DNA from: Nostoc mirabile CHAB5784
Lineage (GTDB): Bacteria > Cyanobacteriota > Cyanobacteriia > Cyanobacteriales > Nostocaceae
Assembly: GCF_020829645.1 (NCBI RefSeq)
Contig: NZ_JAIVFS010000032.1
Coordinates: 1-64,000 of the forward strand
Direction: 5' to 3'
Length of the DNA: 64,000 bases
Part shown: in pieces, positions 17,242 through 26,501 of the stretch
How the letters are laid out: every line of letters begins with the position of its first letter
Position numbering within the stretch: the stretch's first letter is position 1
The notes under the pieces: model-generated
What the model saw: only the letters and a program-made list of their open reading frames with translations
Told to the model about the DNA's origin: nothing
The model's database searches: none
Translations under genes and position numbers: made by a program

Positions 17242-17898
17242 TTATGAATCTAGATAATTCTGCAAGTGAGCTTGCAGCCTCGTTCTAGCTCTGGCTATTC
17301 TTGACTTCACAGTTCCTAAGGAAACTCCAGTGATTTCGGCAATTTCTTCATAAGCCATGCCTTCGATTTCTCTGAGGACAATGGTAGTACGAAAAACTTC
17401 TGGTAAATCCGCGATCGCTTCTCGCAGTTGCTCGTAAAATTCTCTAGTTGTCAGTTCTTCTTCAGGGCCGGGAGTATCGCCAGCGATTTCCCAATCCATC
17501 TCGCCGTCCTCTAACGAACGGGGAGCATCCAGTGACAAAGGACTCATAACCCGCTTGCGTTTCCGCAACTCGTCATAAAACAAGTTGGTGGCAATGCGGC
17601 TTAACCAGCCCCGAAATTTGGCAGGCTCTTGTAATCGGTTAATATTCCGATACACTCGAATCCAAACTTCTTGAGCCAAATCGGCTCTGTCAGCCCAATC
17701 TGGAGCCAGGTGGTATAGAACTCTATCAACTTGACTTTGATAGCGGTGTAATAGTTCTGCAAACGCAACACGATCTGGTCGCAGTCCCGCTTGACAGCGC
17801 AAAATTAAATCGTGGTTAGGGAGTTTGTCAACTTGCACTGATGCTTCTGGATACTTTGCATCAACCGTTGACCAGGATACAGTGATCGACTGACTCAT
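17242..17898 (-). CDS. sigG: ECF-type RNA polymerase sigma factor SigG
   Basis: The 218-residue product has region 2 (about 45-115; LAQEVWIRVYRNINRLQEP, FRGWLSRIATNLFYDELRKR) and region 4 (about 155-210; LPEVFRTTIVLREIEGMAYEE, ITGVSLGTVKSRIARARTRL). These are joined by a short acidic linker, the layout of ECF sigma factors. The sequence, including its start MSQSITVSWSTVDAKYPE, agrees with cyanobacterial SigG as I remember it. SigG directs stress-related transcription and is held by the membrane protein encoded next. The gap of 154 bp to that gene suggests co-transcription. Confidence 0.88.
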   Translation of the reverse strand: MSQSITVSWSTVDAKYPEASVQVDKLPNHDLILRCQAGLRPDRVAFAELLHRYQSQVDRVLYHLAPDWADRADLAQEVWIRVYRNINRLQEPAKFRGWLSRIATNLFYDELRKRKRVMSPLSLDAPRSLEDGEMDWEIAGDTPGPEEELTTREFYEQLREAIADLPEVFRTTIVLREIEGMAYEEIAEITGVSLGTVKSRIARARTRLQAHLQNYLDS

Positions 17899-18682
17899 AG
17901 ATCGTACTGGCTCTAAATCATCCCTATCTATTAGACCTGCTAATGGGACAGAAGTTCCATGCTAAGGTGACGGATTTCTGACTGGAACACTGAGGCAGAC
18001 AATTTTGGCTACATTTATAGCAATAAGGAGAGCCACTTTTTCCTTATACTGCTGGCATAGCTGCCCAAGACCCATTAACTAATAAAGGCGCAGCAATATG
18101 CACATTTTTGTACTTTTCGCAACTGGGTATATACGCTTGATAAAAATAATTAAATCTGGTTATAAGGATAAAGATAAAAATTTTGTAATTCAAGCTTCTT
18201 GATACCTTTCAAGTTAAGGTATTAATTTCTGGAAGTTGGGTTGCTACGGTGACTATAATGGTAATTTATTTTTTTGGTTTTGTTACCAGAATTGTTGATT
18301 GTTCTGGTTGTGAACCGTAGGTAGCACCATTATGTTGCTCTAGTACGCGAACTTGAAAAAGGAAATTGAGGGAAAATGTAATTGTGACTGCTAAGAATAG
18401 TTTTTCAAACATGGTTTTTCTCCCATCCACACCACTAATAATTGATTGCTACATTTCAAAAGTTGCACCAGAAAGTCCAAGTATTGGCTTACAACCCCCA
18501 GAACTTTGGAGAAATGAGGTTGGTCACTTGGAGTTTTGCTGCTGGGACATGCATAGTCTTAGTTTGCCCAGAGGTGTTGGCAGATTTATAACGGAAATGA
18601 TAAGTATTGATAAATTTTTGATAATCGGATGATGAACTCATCCAATTGCTCGGCTGGATATGTCAGGGATAAACAATAGGCG
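17899..18682. other. 784-bp spacer between sigG and the L,D-transpeptidase
   Basis: Should contain both divergent promoters. An 88-codon frame (18366-18632) has no family resemblance, a poor ribosome site and cysteine/proline-rich random-looking composition, so I did not accept it. Near 18629-18654 ATCGGATGATGAACTCATCC forms a small hairpin. Confidence 0.5.
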
Positions 18683-19735
18683 ATGGCAATGGTAAGAAAT
18701 GAATCTGTAGGGCGGATGGTAATGTTGCTCTGTTTTGGCACAGCATTTTTATCTTTAGCTGTCCATTGGCGCATTACTACGGCAGAACGGCAGTCTGATA
18801 AGTCTGCATCTACTGCGATGCGGCGAGATTCTACCCTAACCAATCCTAAGGGAAGCCGCTCAGAGGGAGTCTACAAGAATCTTTCCCAAGTGAGTTTAGG
18901 GGAAATTGCACTGGGTGCATCTGTGCCACCTGATGAAGCCACCCAAGGCTCAACTGCCCAAAAGGTGTTTACACCAAAGTCCTCTGCTATTAAGCCTCAA
19001 ACTAAGTCGAAAATAATTAAGAAGAATCTAGCGAAGGCAACTACTCGGAGGGCTTCTACACTCAAGTATTCTGCTCTGAAGTCTCAAACTAAGTCGAAAA
19101 TAATTAAGAAGAATACAGCGAAGGCAACTACTCGGAGGGCTTCTACACTCAAGCCTTCTACTATTAAGCCTCAAACGCAGCCCCAAAAAAACATTAAGAA
19201 TAATGTAGCTAAAGCAACCGAACTACTAACTAAGACGCGGCTGGTGGCGCAAGCAGAAAGACAAAATCCAGTTGCAGAGAGTTGGCCAAAAGGTCTATGG
19301 TCTCAGGCTTCAGCCCAACAAGTACCATCTAATAGGGTAGCAGATGCCAAGACGCAAGTGATGGTTGATTTAAGCGATCGCCGTACTTATGTATACGCAG
19401 AAGATGAGGTTATAGCCAGCTACCCAATCGCTATAGGTAAGAAAGGTTGGGAAACGCCCACAGGTTCTTTCCAGGTGATTCACATGCGACACTATCCAAT
19501 TTGGCGTCACCCGATTACAGGCAAAGTATTTGAGGCTGGTACAGATAGTCCCTTGGGAGACAGATGGATTGGTTTTTGGTCAGATGGGCGGAATGAAATT
19601 GGCTTTCATGGCACGCCGGAAATTGACCTGGTAGGAACGGCTGTATCCCACGGCTGCTTAAGAATGCGTAATTCTGATGTTCGATTGTTATATGAGCAAG
19701 TGAGTTTAGGGACAATAGTGTTAGTGCGTGATTAA
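18683..19735 (+). CDS. L,D-transpeptidase (YkuD domain), membrane anchored
   Basis: The 350-residue protein starts with a transmembrane segment (about 11-28, VMLLCFGTAFLSLAVHW). It is followed by a long Lys/Thr/Ser-rich linker holding three imperfect repeats of about 32 residues (about 95-180; units contain QTKSKIIKKN and AKATTRRAST). The catalytic YkuD domain (about 225-350) has the motif SHGCLRMRN with the nucleophile Cys near residue 324, preceded by IGFHGTPEIDLVG. Such enzymes make or use 3-3 peptidoglycan crosslinks in the periplasm. The basic repeat linker is unusual and may cross or bind the wall. A second ATG two codons later is equally possible. Confidence 0.88.
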   Translation: MAMVRNESVGRMVMLLCFGTAFLSLAVHWRITTAERQSDKSASTAMRRDSTLTNPKGSRSEGVYKNLSQVSLGEIALGASVPPDEATQGSTAQKVFTPKSSAIKPQTKSKIIKKNLAKATTRRASTLKYSALKSQTKSKIIKKNTAKATTRRASTLKPSTIKPQTQPQKNIKNNVAKATELLTKTRLVAQAERQNPVAESWPKGLWSQASAQQVPSNRVADAKTQVMVDLSDRRTYVYAEDEVIASYPIAIGKKGWETPTGSFQVIHMRHYPIWRHPITGKVFEAGTDSPLGDRWIGFWSDGRNEIGFHGTPEIDLVGTAVSHGCLRMRNSDVRLLYEQVSLGTIVLVRD

Positions 19736-19740
19736 TTATA

Positions 19741-19806
19741 GAGTCATTAGTCATTAGTCCTTTGTCGTTTGTTTTAAACAAATGACCAATGACCAATGAC
19801 CAATGA
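19741..19806. repeat. ATGACCA heptamers around TTTAAA
   Basis: AGTCATTAGTCATTAG on the left and AATGACCA repeated three times on the right form an imperfect inverted repeat centred on TGTTTTAAACA. It lies between two convergent genes and may act as a bidirectional terminator. Confidence 0.55.
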
Positions 19807-19815
19807 CTCTTAAAA

Positions 19816-20355
19816 TTATAATTTTTGCTCAAAGTTAGGTGCGTATGTTTGGAGTAAAGCACTAACTTGGCGTACAACCTCATTTCCAGTGTTTTTACCC
19901 AAAGCTTGCCGTTCTGGGAAGAAATTGGGTCGATCAAGGTAACGGTTAATCGCCTCATTTACTTGCTGAGAAATTAAGTCTTGCAGTTGTGCCTGAGCCG
20001 TTTGGCGCTGGAAGTTAGCACCTTCTTCTGTAGTAGCATATAAAGGTGGTAGCCTGTTGAGGGCGTAAGCAGCAATATCGCCGACATCTAGAGAACTTTC
20101 GCTGGTGGCTTCAATTTCTGCAACTCGTGCGATCGCTTCCGTCAGTACCAATTCTTCCATAACGTTAATGAATTGTTTGCGAGGTACCGCCACTACCTCA
20201 CCAGTCAATAGCGAACCCATCAGCCGATCCAGCGCCATATACTCTTCAATTGAGAGTTCCGAGGCGTTGTCACATATTCTACCGACTTCTGCTTCCATTG
20301 CTGGTGTCAAATAACCATCCTGGAGAGCTTGTTCTACAATTTTTTCGATGCTCAT
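19816..20355 (-). CDS. late competence ComFB-family protein
   Basis: The 179-residue acidic protein begins MSIEKIVEQALQDGYLTP. Its core (about 55-105) contains INVMEELVLTEAIARVAEIE and VGDIAAYALNRLPPLYATTEEG, the ComFB signature. The C-terminal part is helical. ComFB-like proteins in cyanobacteria have been linked to motility and c-di-GMP or competence, but the role here is unknown. The start at 20355 matches homologues; ATGs at 20370 and 20367 would add up to five residues. A palindromic spacer with GACCAAT heptamers separates it from the converging L,D-transpeptidase gene. Confidence 0.82.
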   Translation of the reverse strand: MSIEKIVEQALQDGYLTPAMEAEVGRICDNASELSIEEYMALDRLMGSLLTGEVVAVPRKQFINVMEELVLTEAIARVAEIEATSESSLDVGDIAAYALNRLPPLYATTEEGANFQRQTAQAQLQDLISQQVNEAINRYLDRPNFFPERQALGKNTGNEVVRQVSALLQTYAPNFEQKL

Positions 20356-20476
20356 AATGCTTATCATCATTTATGTTAGCCAAGCAAGGTAGGGACGGTA
20401 TCAATCCAATTTATTTTGTGTAATTCTCAGCAAACAAAACACAAATTATGCACAGACGCGATTAAGTCCGCCTCTA

Positions 20477-21412
20477 CTAGTTAACGATCTTAGTTCGCCA
20501 AGGTGTTGGGTCAACAGATTGCCCGTTGACATACAGACCCCAGTGCAAGTGCGGCCCCGTAGAAGCACCTGTTGAACCTACTGCGCCAATTAGTTGACCA
20601 GCTTTCACAAAATCACCTTCTTTGACGTTAATACGACTTAGGTGCATGAAAATACTGGTTACTCCTTGACCGTGGTCAATGCCAACTACGTTACCGTGTA
20701 CCCTAAACCCTTGGGATACCCTACCTACCAAAGCAACTCGCCCAGGGGCTGGGGCAATTACGGATGAACCGGCAGCACCAGCGTAGTCAAGACCACGATG
20801 ATAGTAGTCCTTTGCAAATGTACCATTATAGTAGCGACGTACACCATAGGTTGTACTCATCCGCCCTGCATTTGGCTTCAGAAATATTCCATTCCAATAC
20901 TTTTTTGGTGTTTGTAGTGCCTTGAAAGCTGCCACACGCTTAAGTTCATGCTCTGTGGCATCCACTCCGGCTTTGCCAGGTGGCAAAGTAATGCGTTGTA
21001 CGGGGAACTTGCGATTAAGCACATTCACTGCCAAGTTTTGTACTTGACCATCCCCTGTAACCCGAAGTGTTCTAGTTCCAGCTTTTTCTAGCGGAGTTGT
21101 GGGAACAAAAGCCCGATACTGATTGGGGGCAATTTCAAAGGCTGAGTACGTATTCTTACCACTAGCTACTGTTGGATTTGTACTATTATCGGGATTATCT
21201 AGATTAATCTCTACCGAAAGCGTATCCCCTAGTTTAGGATTAGTTGGAGTCACCTTTACTTGTAAAGCTTCTACAGGCAATGCGAAGGTGAGAGGGAGAA
21301 CAGCAAATATTCCCTTTAACATATTTATTGCACGGCGATTGGCTGTCAAACTCTTGACATCAAAACCGAGCAACTTCTTGTTTGAACTACTAGCGCTATT
21401 CTCAATCATCAT
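20477..21412 (-). CDS. M23 family (LytM) metallopeptidase
   Basis: The 311-residue exported protein has an N-terminal hydrophobic segment (about 30-50, INMLKGIFAVLPLTFALPV). A beta-rich Ig-like region comes next (about 50-140, LQVKVTPTNPKLGDTLSVE). The C-terminal M23 domain (about 200-310) shows zinc ligands in HRGLDYAG and GPHLHWGLYVNG, plus FMHLSRINVKEGDFVKAGQ. Such proteins either cleave peptidoglycan crossbridges or, if degenerate, activate amidases. The ligand set looks complete. Upstream ATG pairs at 21412/21409 make the exact start uncertain by one residue. Confidence 0.88.
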   Translation of the reverse strand: MMIENSASSSNKKLLGFDVKSLTANRRAINMLKGIFAVLPLTFALPVEALQVKVTPTNPKLGDTLSVEINLDNPDNSTNPTVASGKNTYSAFEIAPNQYRAFVPTTPLEKAGTRTLRVTGDGQVQNLAVNVLNRKFPVQRITLPPGKAGVDATEHELKRVAAFKALQTPKKYWNGIFLKPNAGRMSTTYGVRRYYNGTFAKDYYHRGLDYAGAAGSSVIAPAPGRVALVGRVSQGFRVHGNVVGIDHGQGVTSIFMHLSRINVKEGDFVKAGQLIGAVGSTGASTGPHLHWGLYVNGQSVDPTPWRTKIVN

Positions 21413-22002
21413 AGAGCTACAAAAATCCCTTGCTTGTGTTGCAAAATAGACTAGCTTATTTCTACTAGTGTTTTCTGTTTGAAGTAGATGTTGTTGAAAA
21501 CCATAAATATTGGGAAATCCGTCAGTGACTTATGGAGAGGACAAAGGCAGGGGGTAAGAGATAAGGGAGAATGATTTGTAACTGTAATGGAGTGAATTGG
21601 TATTAACTTTAATAATCAAGGTGTATTACATTGGTAATGAGCTTAAAATTTAACTAGATTAATGGCAAAGATGCTCTTATGACTTGCCATAGGTATCATT
21701 TATTAGGCAACAAAAGAGACCTGTTGGGCTTTAACCATTAGATAATAATACTTGAAGAAATTCTTGGAATCAACTGGACACTTGTTCAACTGGACACTCA
21801 TACTACACTGTTAGGTTAAAGTTGGTGTAGGTAAATCACCCAACCCAGGTAAACCAAGGGTAAGGGGAAAGTGTGAGAAATAACCTAAAAAATTTGGGAA
21901 AAGCTAGATTTAGTTAGCTGTTGAGCATTTAATTTTCACAACTAGGGTGGGCATCTTGCTCACCCTATCATAGATTTTATTGATATATGTATAAATTATT
22001 TT
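21413..22002. other. spacer upstream of the M23 gene
   Basis: A/T-rich, with a direct repeat TCAACTGGACACT (about 21770 and 21785) and a hairpin GGGTGGGCATCTTGCTCACCC (about 21945-21965, one arm imperfect). No gene seen. Confidence 0.5.
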
Positions 22003-22194
22003 TATAACTTACGCATTGACAAGAAATACCAAATGTTATCTAAGGTTAAAAACCATATCTTTCGTAAGGGCACAGCAATGCTGTGCCCCTACAGCATGGT
22101 CTATTTACGATCGCAGATAATTAAGAAAAGCCTGAAAACTTCCTCAAGATAGGTAATGCAGATCACGATGCATTTGTACAGTGCGTAAGTCCTA
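22003..22194. mobile_element. MITE with ...ACTTACGCA ends, divergent copy
   Basis: About 192 bp bounded by TATAACTTACGCA and TGCGTAAGTCCTA, the same right end as the copies at 10291, 39435 and 51938. Its left end has three substitutions. Flanks ATTTT/ATTTC are a near-match 5-bp duplication. The interior differs and holds a hairpin GGGCACAGCAATGCTGTGCC at about 22070-22089. Confidence 0.55.
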
Positions 22195-22356
22195 ATTTCT
22201 AGGATTTTCAGTTTATCTAATCCTTAATGCTCGTTTATACCTCGTAACAGATATTACTAATGTTGATATGGGGTGTCGGGTGTAAAATAACAGTGATTTT
22301 ACCTAAAATTTTCTCATTCCGAGTTGAGAAGCTCGATTAATAAAGGCTTATCAACT

Positions 22357-23049
22357 CTAAGCTGATAGTTTTACTTTTGGCTTGAGTTTGCCATCTTCCA
22401 TGTGAACGATGCGATCGGCAATATCTAGGATGCGGTTGTCATGAGTAACCATCAAGATGGTACAGCCTTGTTCTTTTGCCAGTTTTTGCATGAGATTGAC
22501 TACATCTCGTCCCGATTGACTGTCAAGGGCGGCGGTGGGTTCATCGGCTAGGATTATTTGAGGATGACTAACTAAGGCACGAGCAATCGCTACTCTTTGT
22601 TTTTGTCCCCCAGACAGTTTATCAGGATAGTAATGCAAATGATTTCCTAATCCTACGTGTTCTAGCATTTGGGCTGACCTAGCTAGCATCTTTTTTAAGC
22701 CAAGATGTTTATGCAATTCCAAAGCCATTTTGACGTTTTGGAGTGCTGTTAAACTACCATGCAAGTTATGTGATTGGAAAATATAACCGTTACGGCGTCG
22801 CGCCTGTACTAGTTGTTCAGTACTAGAGCCACAAAGTTCTCGTCCCAATACCCGCAAACTACCAGATTGGGTAGAACGTAATCCACCTACTAAGGTCAGC
22901 AAGGTAGTCTTTCCAGAACCAGAGGGCCCAGTCATAATAATAATTTCACCGGCGTTAATCTCCAAGTTGATGTTAGATAAAACTTGCTTACGGAGTGAGC
23001 CTTGACCAAAATGGTGGTCGAGATTCTGGATGGAGATGACGGGAAGCAT
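22357..23049 (-). CDS. devA: DevA-type ABC exporter ATPase
   Basis: The 230-residue product is a cytoplasmic ABC ATPase of the LolD/MacB group. Walker A is GPSGSGKT (about residue 41), the signature is LSGGQKQR, Walker B is IILADEP and the H-loop is MVTHDNR. DevA powers DevBCA exporters, which in heterocystous strains move glycolipids or other envelope lipids out through DevB and a TolC-like channel. Heterocystous genomes carry several devBCA-like sets, so this may be a paralogue and not the heterocyst glycolipid exporter itself. It is the last gene of devB-devC-devA. Confidence 0.82.
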   Translation of the reverse strand: MLPVISIQNLDHHFGQGSLRKQVLSNINLEINAGEIIIMTGPSGSGKTTLLTLVGGLRSTQSGSLRVLGRELCGSSTEQLVQARRRNGYIFQSHNLHGSLTALQNVKMALELHKHLGLKKMLARSAQMLEHVGLGNHLHYYPDKLSGGQKQRVAIARALVSHPQIILADEPTAALDSQSGRDVVNLMQKLAKEQGCTILMVTHDNRILDIADRIVHMEDGKLKPKVKLSA

Positions 23050-23053
23050 ATTT

Positions 23054-23162
23054 GGGGAGTGGGGAGTGGGGAGTGGGGAATGGGGAGTGGAGACGCGATT
23101 AATCGCGTCTGTACAGGAGTTAGGAGTGGAGACGCGATTAATCGCGTCTGTACAGGAGTTAG
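23054..23162. repeat. GGGGAGT heptamers plus two palindromic 34-bp units
   Basis: Between devC and devA, an array of GGGGAGT heptamers (23054-23089) abuts two 34-bp units (23090-23123 and 23129-23162). They are identical to those at 2641-2708 and have the palindromic core GACGCGATTAATCGCGTC. Confidence 0.9.
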
Positions 23163-23216
23163 GAGTTACGAGTTGTAAAAATTTTTCCCTATTCCCTATT
23201 CCCTACTCCCCTAGTT

Positions 23217-24383
23217 TTAAAACATGTCAGCGGGGTCGGTGGCTTGGAGCTTGCGGGTGGCGATCGCACCGGAAATTGCACACATAATGATAGTCAGCAC
23301 TAATACCTGCAATGCTCGAATCGCAGTCATGTACATGGGCAAATTTGTGGCACTGCGAGTCAGTTGGTAAAGTGCTAAGGATACTCCTAATCCGGGTAAG
23401 AAACCCAGCGCTGCCAATATCAACGATTCTTCAAGTACCACACCTAGCAGGTAGTAATTGCGATATCCCATTGCTTTGAAGGTGGCGTATTCCCGAACGT
23501 GGGCATTAACATCGGTGGAAAGGACTTGATAGACGATAATCACGCCCACCACAAAGCCCATCGATACACCCAGGCTGAAGATAAAGCCAATTGGGGAATT
23601 TGTTCTCCAGAAGTTATTTTCAAATTCAATAAATTCGGCGTGGGTTAAGACTCTGACATCATCTTTTAGGTAGGCTTTCAATATTGCTGCTACCTTTTTC
23701 GGGTCATAACCTGGTTTTACCTTTATCAAACCTAAACTGACACTGCTGGACTGTCGCCCAGAAAATAGCCGCAAAAAGTTTTGATCGCTGGTAATCAAAT
23801 TGCCATCAGAACCAAAGGAAGCCCCGACTTGAAATAAGCCACTAATGGTAATTGTGCGCCGTTCTATTTCGGTGGTTAGGGTTTTACCTTGGTCAATTTG
23901 AGCGATCGCTTTTTGATAATCTCCTCTAGCACCACGATCAAACAAGACAGCACCTGGTAGCTTGATTGTCTGCAATTGCTGGTTAACGTCTGGTAAGTTA
24001 AAGGCTGGCTTATCTGGATTAAACCCAATAACTAACACCCCCGTCTCGCGGTGTGTTTGGGGATTTTTCCAGATTGTGTTGTTGAAATACATTGGTTCTG
24101 CTGACTTCACCCCTGGTATATCCATTGCTTGGTAAAGTCGCCGCCGAGAAAATGTAGACAAGCTTGGCAAGTTACGGGCTTGAGGACTGGTTAAAACAAT
24201 GTCTGCTTGCAAACTGCGATGCAGTCTAGTGTTACTGTCATACAGCGCAGTCTGAAAGCCCAGTTGCATGAACATGAGAAGATCCGCAAAGGCAATCCCT
24301 GACAATGCCACTAAAAGACGGCTTTTTTCATGATTCAGTTGCAGCCATCCAAGAGGGGTTCGCCGTCGCAGTTGTTTAATCAC
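23217..24383 (-). CDS. devC: DevC-type ABC exporter permease
   Basis: The 388-residue inner-membrane protein starts (GTG) MIKQLRRRTPLGWLQLNHEK and has a first helix (about 22-42). A large periplasmic domain follows (about 45-250). The C-terminal half has three helices (about 270-295, 318-345, 355-380), the MacB/FtsX-type layout. STDVNAHVREYATFKAMGYRN is the cytoplasmic loop expected to contact the ATPase. It belongs with devB upstream and devA downstream on the same strand, with repeats in both gaps. Sequence agrees with the DevC family; the exact substrate is unknown. Confidence 0.82.
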   Translation of the reverse strand: MIKQLRRRTPLGWLQLNHEKSRLLVALSGIAFADLLMFMQLGFQTALYDSNTRLHRSLQADIVLTSPQARNLPSLSTFSRRRLYQAMDIPGVKSAEPMYFNNTIWKNPQTHRETGVLVIGFNPDKPAFNLPDVNQQLQTIKLPGAVLFDRGARGDYQKAIAQIDQGKTLTTEIERRTITISGLFQVGASFGSDGNLITSDQNFLRLFSGRQSSSVSLGLIKVKPGYDPKKVAAILKAYLKDDVRVLTHAEFIEFENNFWRTNSPIGFIFSLGVSMGFVVGVIIVYQVLSTDVNAHVREYATFKAMGYRNYYLLGVVLEESLILAALGFLPGLGVSLALYQLTRSATNLPMYMTAIRALQVLVLTIIMCAISGAIATRKLQATDPADMF

Positions 24384-24384
24384 A

Positions 24385-24455
24385 TTATAAGAAGGGGGAG
24401 TGGGGAGTGGGGAGTGGGGAGCAGGGAGCAGGGAGCAGGGGGCAGGGAGCAGGGG
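24385..24455. repeat. GGGGAGT/GGGAGCA heptamer run
   Basis: Heptamers GGGGAGT change gradually into GGGAGCA between the devC start and the 21-bp array. They are typical heterocystous short tandem repeats. Confidence 0.85.
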
Positions 24456-24467
24456 GAAATATTATTG

Positions 24468-24698
24468 CTTCGACCTTTGAACTCGGAACTTCGACCTTTG
24501 AACTCGGAACTTCGACCTTTGAACTCGGAACTTCGACCTCTGAACTCGGAGCTTCGACCTTTGAACTCGGAGCTTCGACCTTTGAACTCGGAACTTCGAC
24601 CTTTGAACTCGGAACTTCGACCTTTGAACTCGGAACTTCGACCTTTGAACTCGGAACTTCGACCTTTGAACTCGGAGCTTCGACCTCTGAACTCGGAA
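24468..24698. repeat. 21-bp tandem array, 11 copies, between devB and devC
   Basis: Eleven 21-bp units start at 24468 and every 21 bp thereafter. The core is CTTCGACCTTTGAACTCGG, with variation only at the CCT(T/C)TG position and at the last base. Frames on both strands remain open, giving spurious peptides of repeated seven-residue units. It sits in the 640-bp gap inside the devBCA gene set. Confidence 0.95.
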
Positions 24699-24862
24699 TT
24701 TGGCGTTACTGAGTGGAAATATGAATTTGTAAGTAGGACTTTTATATTCAAATTCAGCAACTTGGGTTATTTAGTTATTGTTTTCCATGTCCAATGCCCA
24801 ATACTTCTCTTCTTAGGCTGCGCCAACGACTTATATCATGTCTGCCAAATTACCCATAATAA

Positions 24863-24936
24863 AAGAACCCCACCCCGCCAAAGCTGTGCTTTGTCTCCCC
24901 TCCCCGCTTGCGGGGAGGGGTTGGGGTGGGGTTCTT
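24863..24936. repeat. long hairpin GAACCCCACCCC / GGGGTGGGGTTC
   Basis: Intact copy of a palindromic element with outer arms AAGAACCCCACCCC and GGGGTGGGGTTCTT and an inner arm CTCCCCTCCCCGC/GCGGGGAGGGG. Related copies occur at 37060-37131 and, interrupted by another element, at 41960-42198. Confidence 0.85.
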
Positions 24937-25022
24937 CGGGTTTAATAAGTAATCAAGCGGACATAATATTATTTCGACTACGCTCAGTACAAGTCGCTCA
25001 GTACAAGTGCCCAATGCCCCAT

Positions 25023-26222
25023 TCATAATTCAATTACTGCCTTAACTTGCATATTGGTTAAGGTGGCGGCTTTTCGGCTGGAGGCTTCATCTAGTCGGAT
25101 ATGGACTTCCACTACTCTGTTATCGATATTGTTAGCAGGATCTGTGTTAATGACATTCTGCCGCCGCACTTGTAAGCCTTTGCGATCTACGATTCCCTGC
25201 AATTCAATTGAGAGGGAATCACCAAATACTCGCACTTGCTGCGCTGAACGCACTTTGTCAATATCGCTTTCGTAAACTTCGGCTATGACATACATCTGGT
25301 TGGTTTGTCCGATATCAGCAATGCCATCATTTGATATTAATTCGCCAGGATGGGTATGGATCTCAAATACCTGTCCATTTTGAGGCGATCGCACCTCGAC
25401 CTGTTTTAAATTTACTTTTGCCAGATTCATGGCTGCTATGGCACGATTGACTTCTGCTTGGGCAGCTTTTATATCCACTCCGGGGACTTTGGCGATTTCA
25501 TCGAGTGTTGCTGTGGCTTCTTTAATCTTTTGCTGGCTAGTTGATTGAGTCCGATTTAACTGTGCTTGTGCTTCTTGCAGGCTTTTTTGAGCGGTTTCCA
25601 AATTTAAACGCTTATTATCTCGTTGGGAGGCAGAAATTGCGCCTTGTTGATATAGCTGCTGATAGCGTTCGTCTTCTGTTTGGGCGTTACGCACTTCGGC
25701 TTGGAATCGCTCAATTGTCGCTACTTGGGCATTAATATCACCTTGGCGTTCTGCTTCTAAGCGAGCGATCGCAGCTTTTTGGGCGGCAATTTCACCAGGT
25801 TTAGCACCTGCTTGGGTGCGGTTTAGGTTTGCCTGGGCTACTTTTACTTGTTCCTGTGCCTGTTCTAATTCTGCTTGCAAGCGATCGCGGCTGTTCAATA
25901 TCGCAATCACCTGTCCTGCTTTTACCCTATCCCCCTCTTTCACTAACAACTTTTCTACCCGACTTCCTTCGGCAGACACCGCAGCAGAGAGTTTAATTAC
26001 CTTTCCCTGTGGTTCAATCCACCCTAAAGCTGTTACCGTTTTTAACTGTGGCAATTGTGTTGCTGGCACTTGTGCTTCTGAATTTGCATAATTTTGCCAG
26101 TTTTTTAGTATATAAAAACTTATTCCGCCAATTGATAAAAATGCAATTATACCTATACCAACGGATAGACGCAGAAGAGACTTAGGGAACGTTCTGTACC
26201 CTAGCTTTGAGTTTCGCACCAT
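25023..26222 (-). CDS. devB: DevB-type membrane fusion protein (HlyD family)
   Basis: The 399-residue periplasmic adaptor has one N-terminal helix (about 18-38, SVGIGIIAFLSIGGISFYIL). A lipoyl-like half (GWIEPQGKVIKLSAAVSAEG, VEKLLVKEGDRVKAGQVIAI) precedes a long alpha-hairpin coiled coil (about 110-265, rich in Gln/Ala/Glu). The second lipoyl half (VRSPQNGQVFEIHTHPGELI) and a beta-barrel domain follow. DevB links the DevCA pump to a TolC-type outer-membrane channel and its hexamer conveys lipid. It is the first gene of the set; the next gene, devC, is 640 bp away across repeats. Confidence 0.83.
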   Translation of the reverse strand: MVRNSKLGYRTFPKSLLRLSVGIGIIAFLSIGGISFYILKNWQNYANSEAQVPATQLPQLKTVTALGWIEPQGKVIKLSAAVSAEGSRVEKLLVKEGDRVKAGQVIAILNSRDRLQAELEQAQEQVKVAQANLNRTQAGAKPGEIAAQKAAIARLEAERQGDINAQVATIERFQAEVRNAQTEDERYQQLYQQGAISASQRDNKRLNLETAQKSLQEAQAQLNRTQSTSQQKIKEATATLDEIAKVPGVDIKAAQAEVNRAIAAMNLAKVNLKQVEVRSPQNGQVFEIHTHPGELISNDGIADIGQTNQMYVIAEVYESDIDKVRSAQQVRVFGDSLSIELQGIVDRKGLQVRRQNVINTDPANNIDNRVVEVHIRLDEASSRKAATLTNMQVKAVIEL

Positions 26223-26501
26223 AGATTACCTCTTAACTAGTGGCGCAGAAAAAATTAAATACTTATTGTTAATCGTTCGATTCCAAGTTCATTAGAAATG
26301 GTAATTGTTGATAATTTACCAACCTACTGCTATTTAGCTGGATAGGATAACAACAAGCCATATCAAATCCGCTAGCATCTGAATGATTAAAAACCGCAGA
26401 GACGCTGAGGGCGCAGAGAAAGAGGAAAGAGGAGTAATATCAAGTTCGGGTGGTTACTTATAATAAAATCTATCAATGTAGGTTGGGTTGTACCAAGATC
26501 C

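Noticed and set aside
18366..18632. An 88-residue frame upstream of the L,D-transpeptidase
   Set aside because: No recognisable pattern and weak start context; kept only as spacer.
24330..25028. A 232-residue plus-strand frame and a 126-residue minus-strand frame with seven-residue repeats
   Set aside because: Both are read-through of the 21-bp array and heptamers, with no flanking domain.
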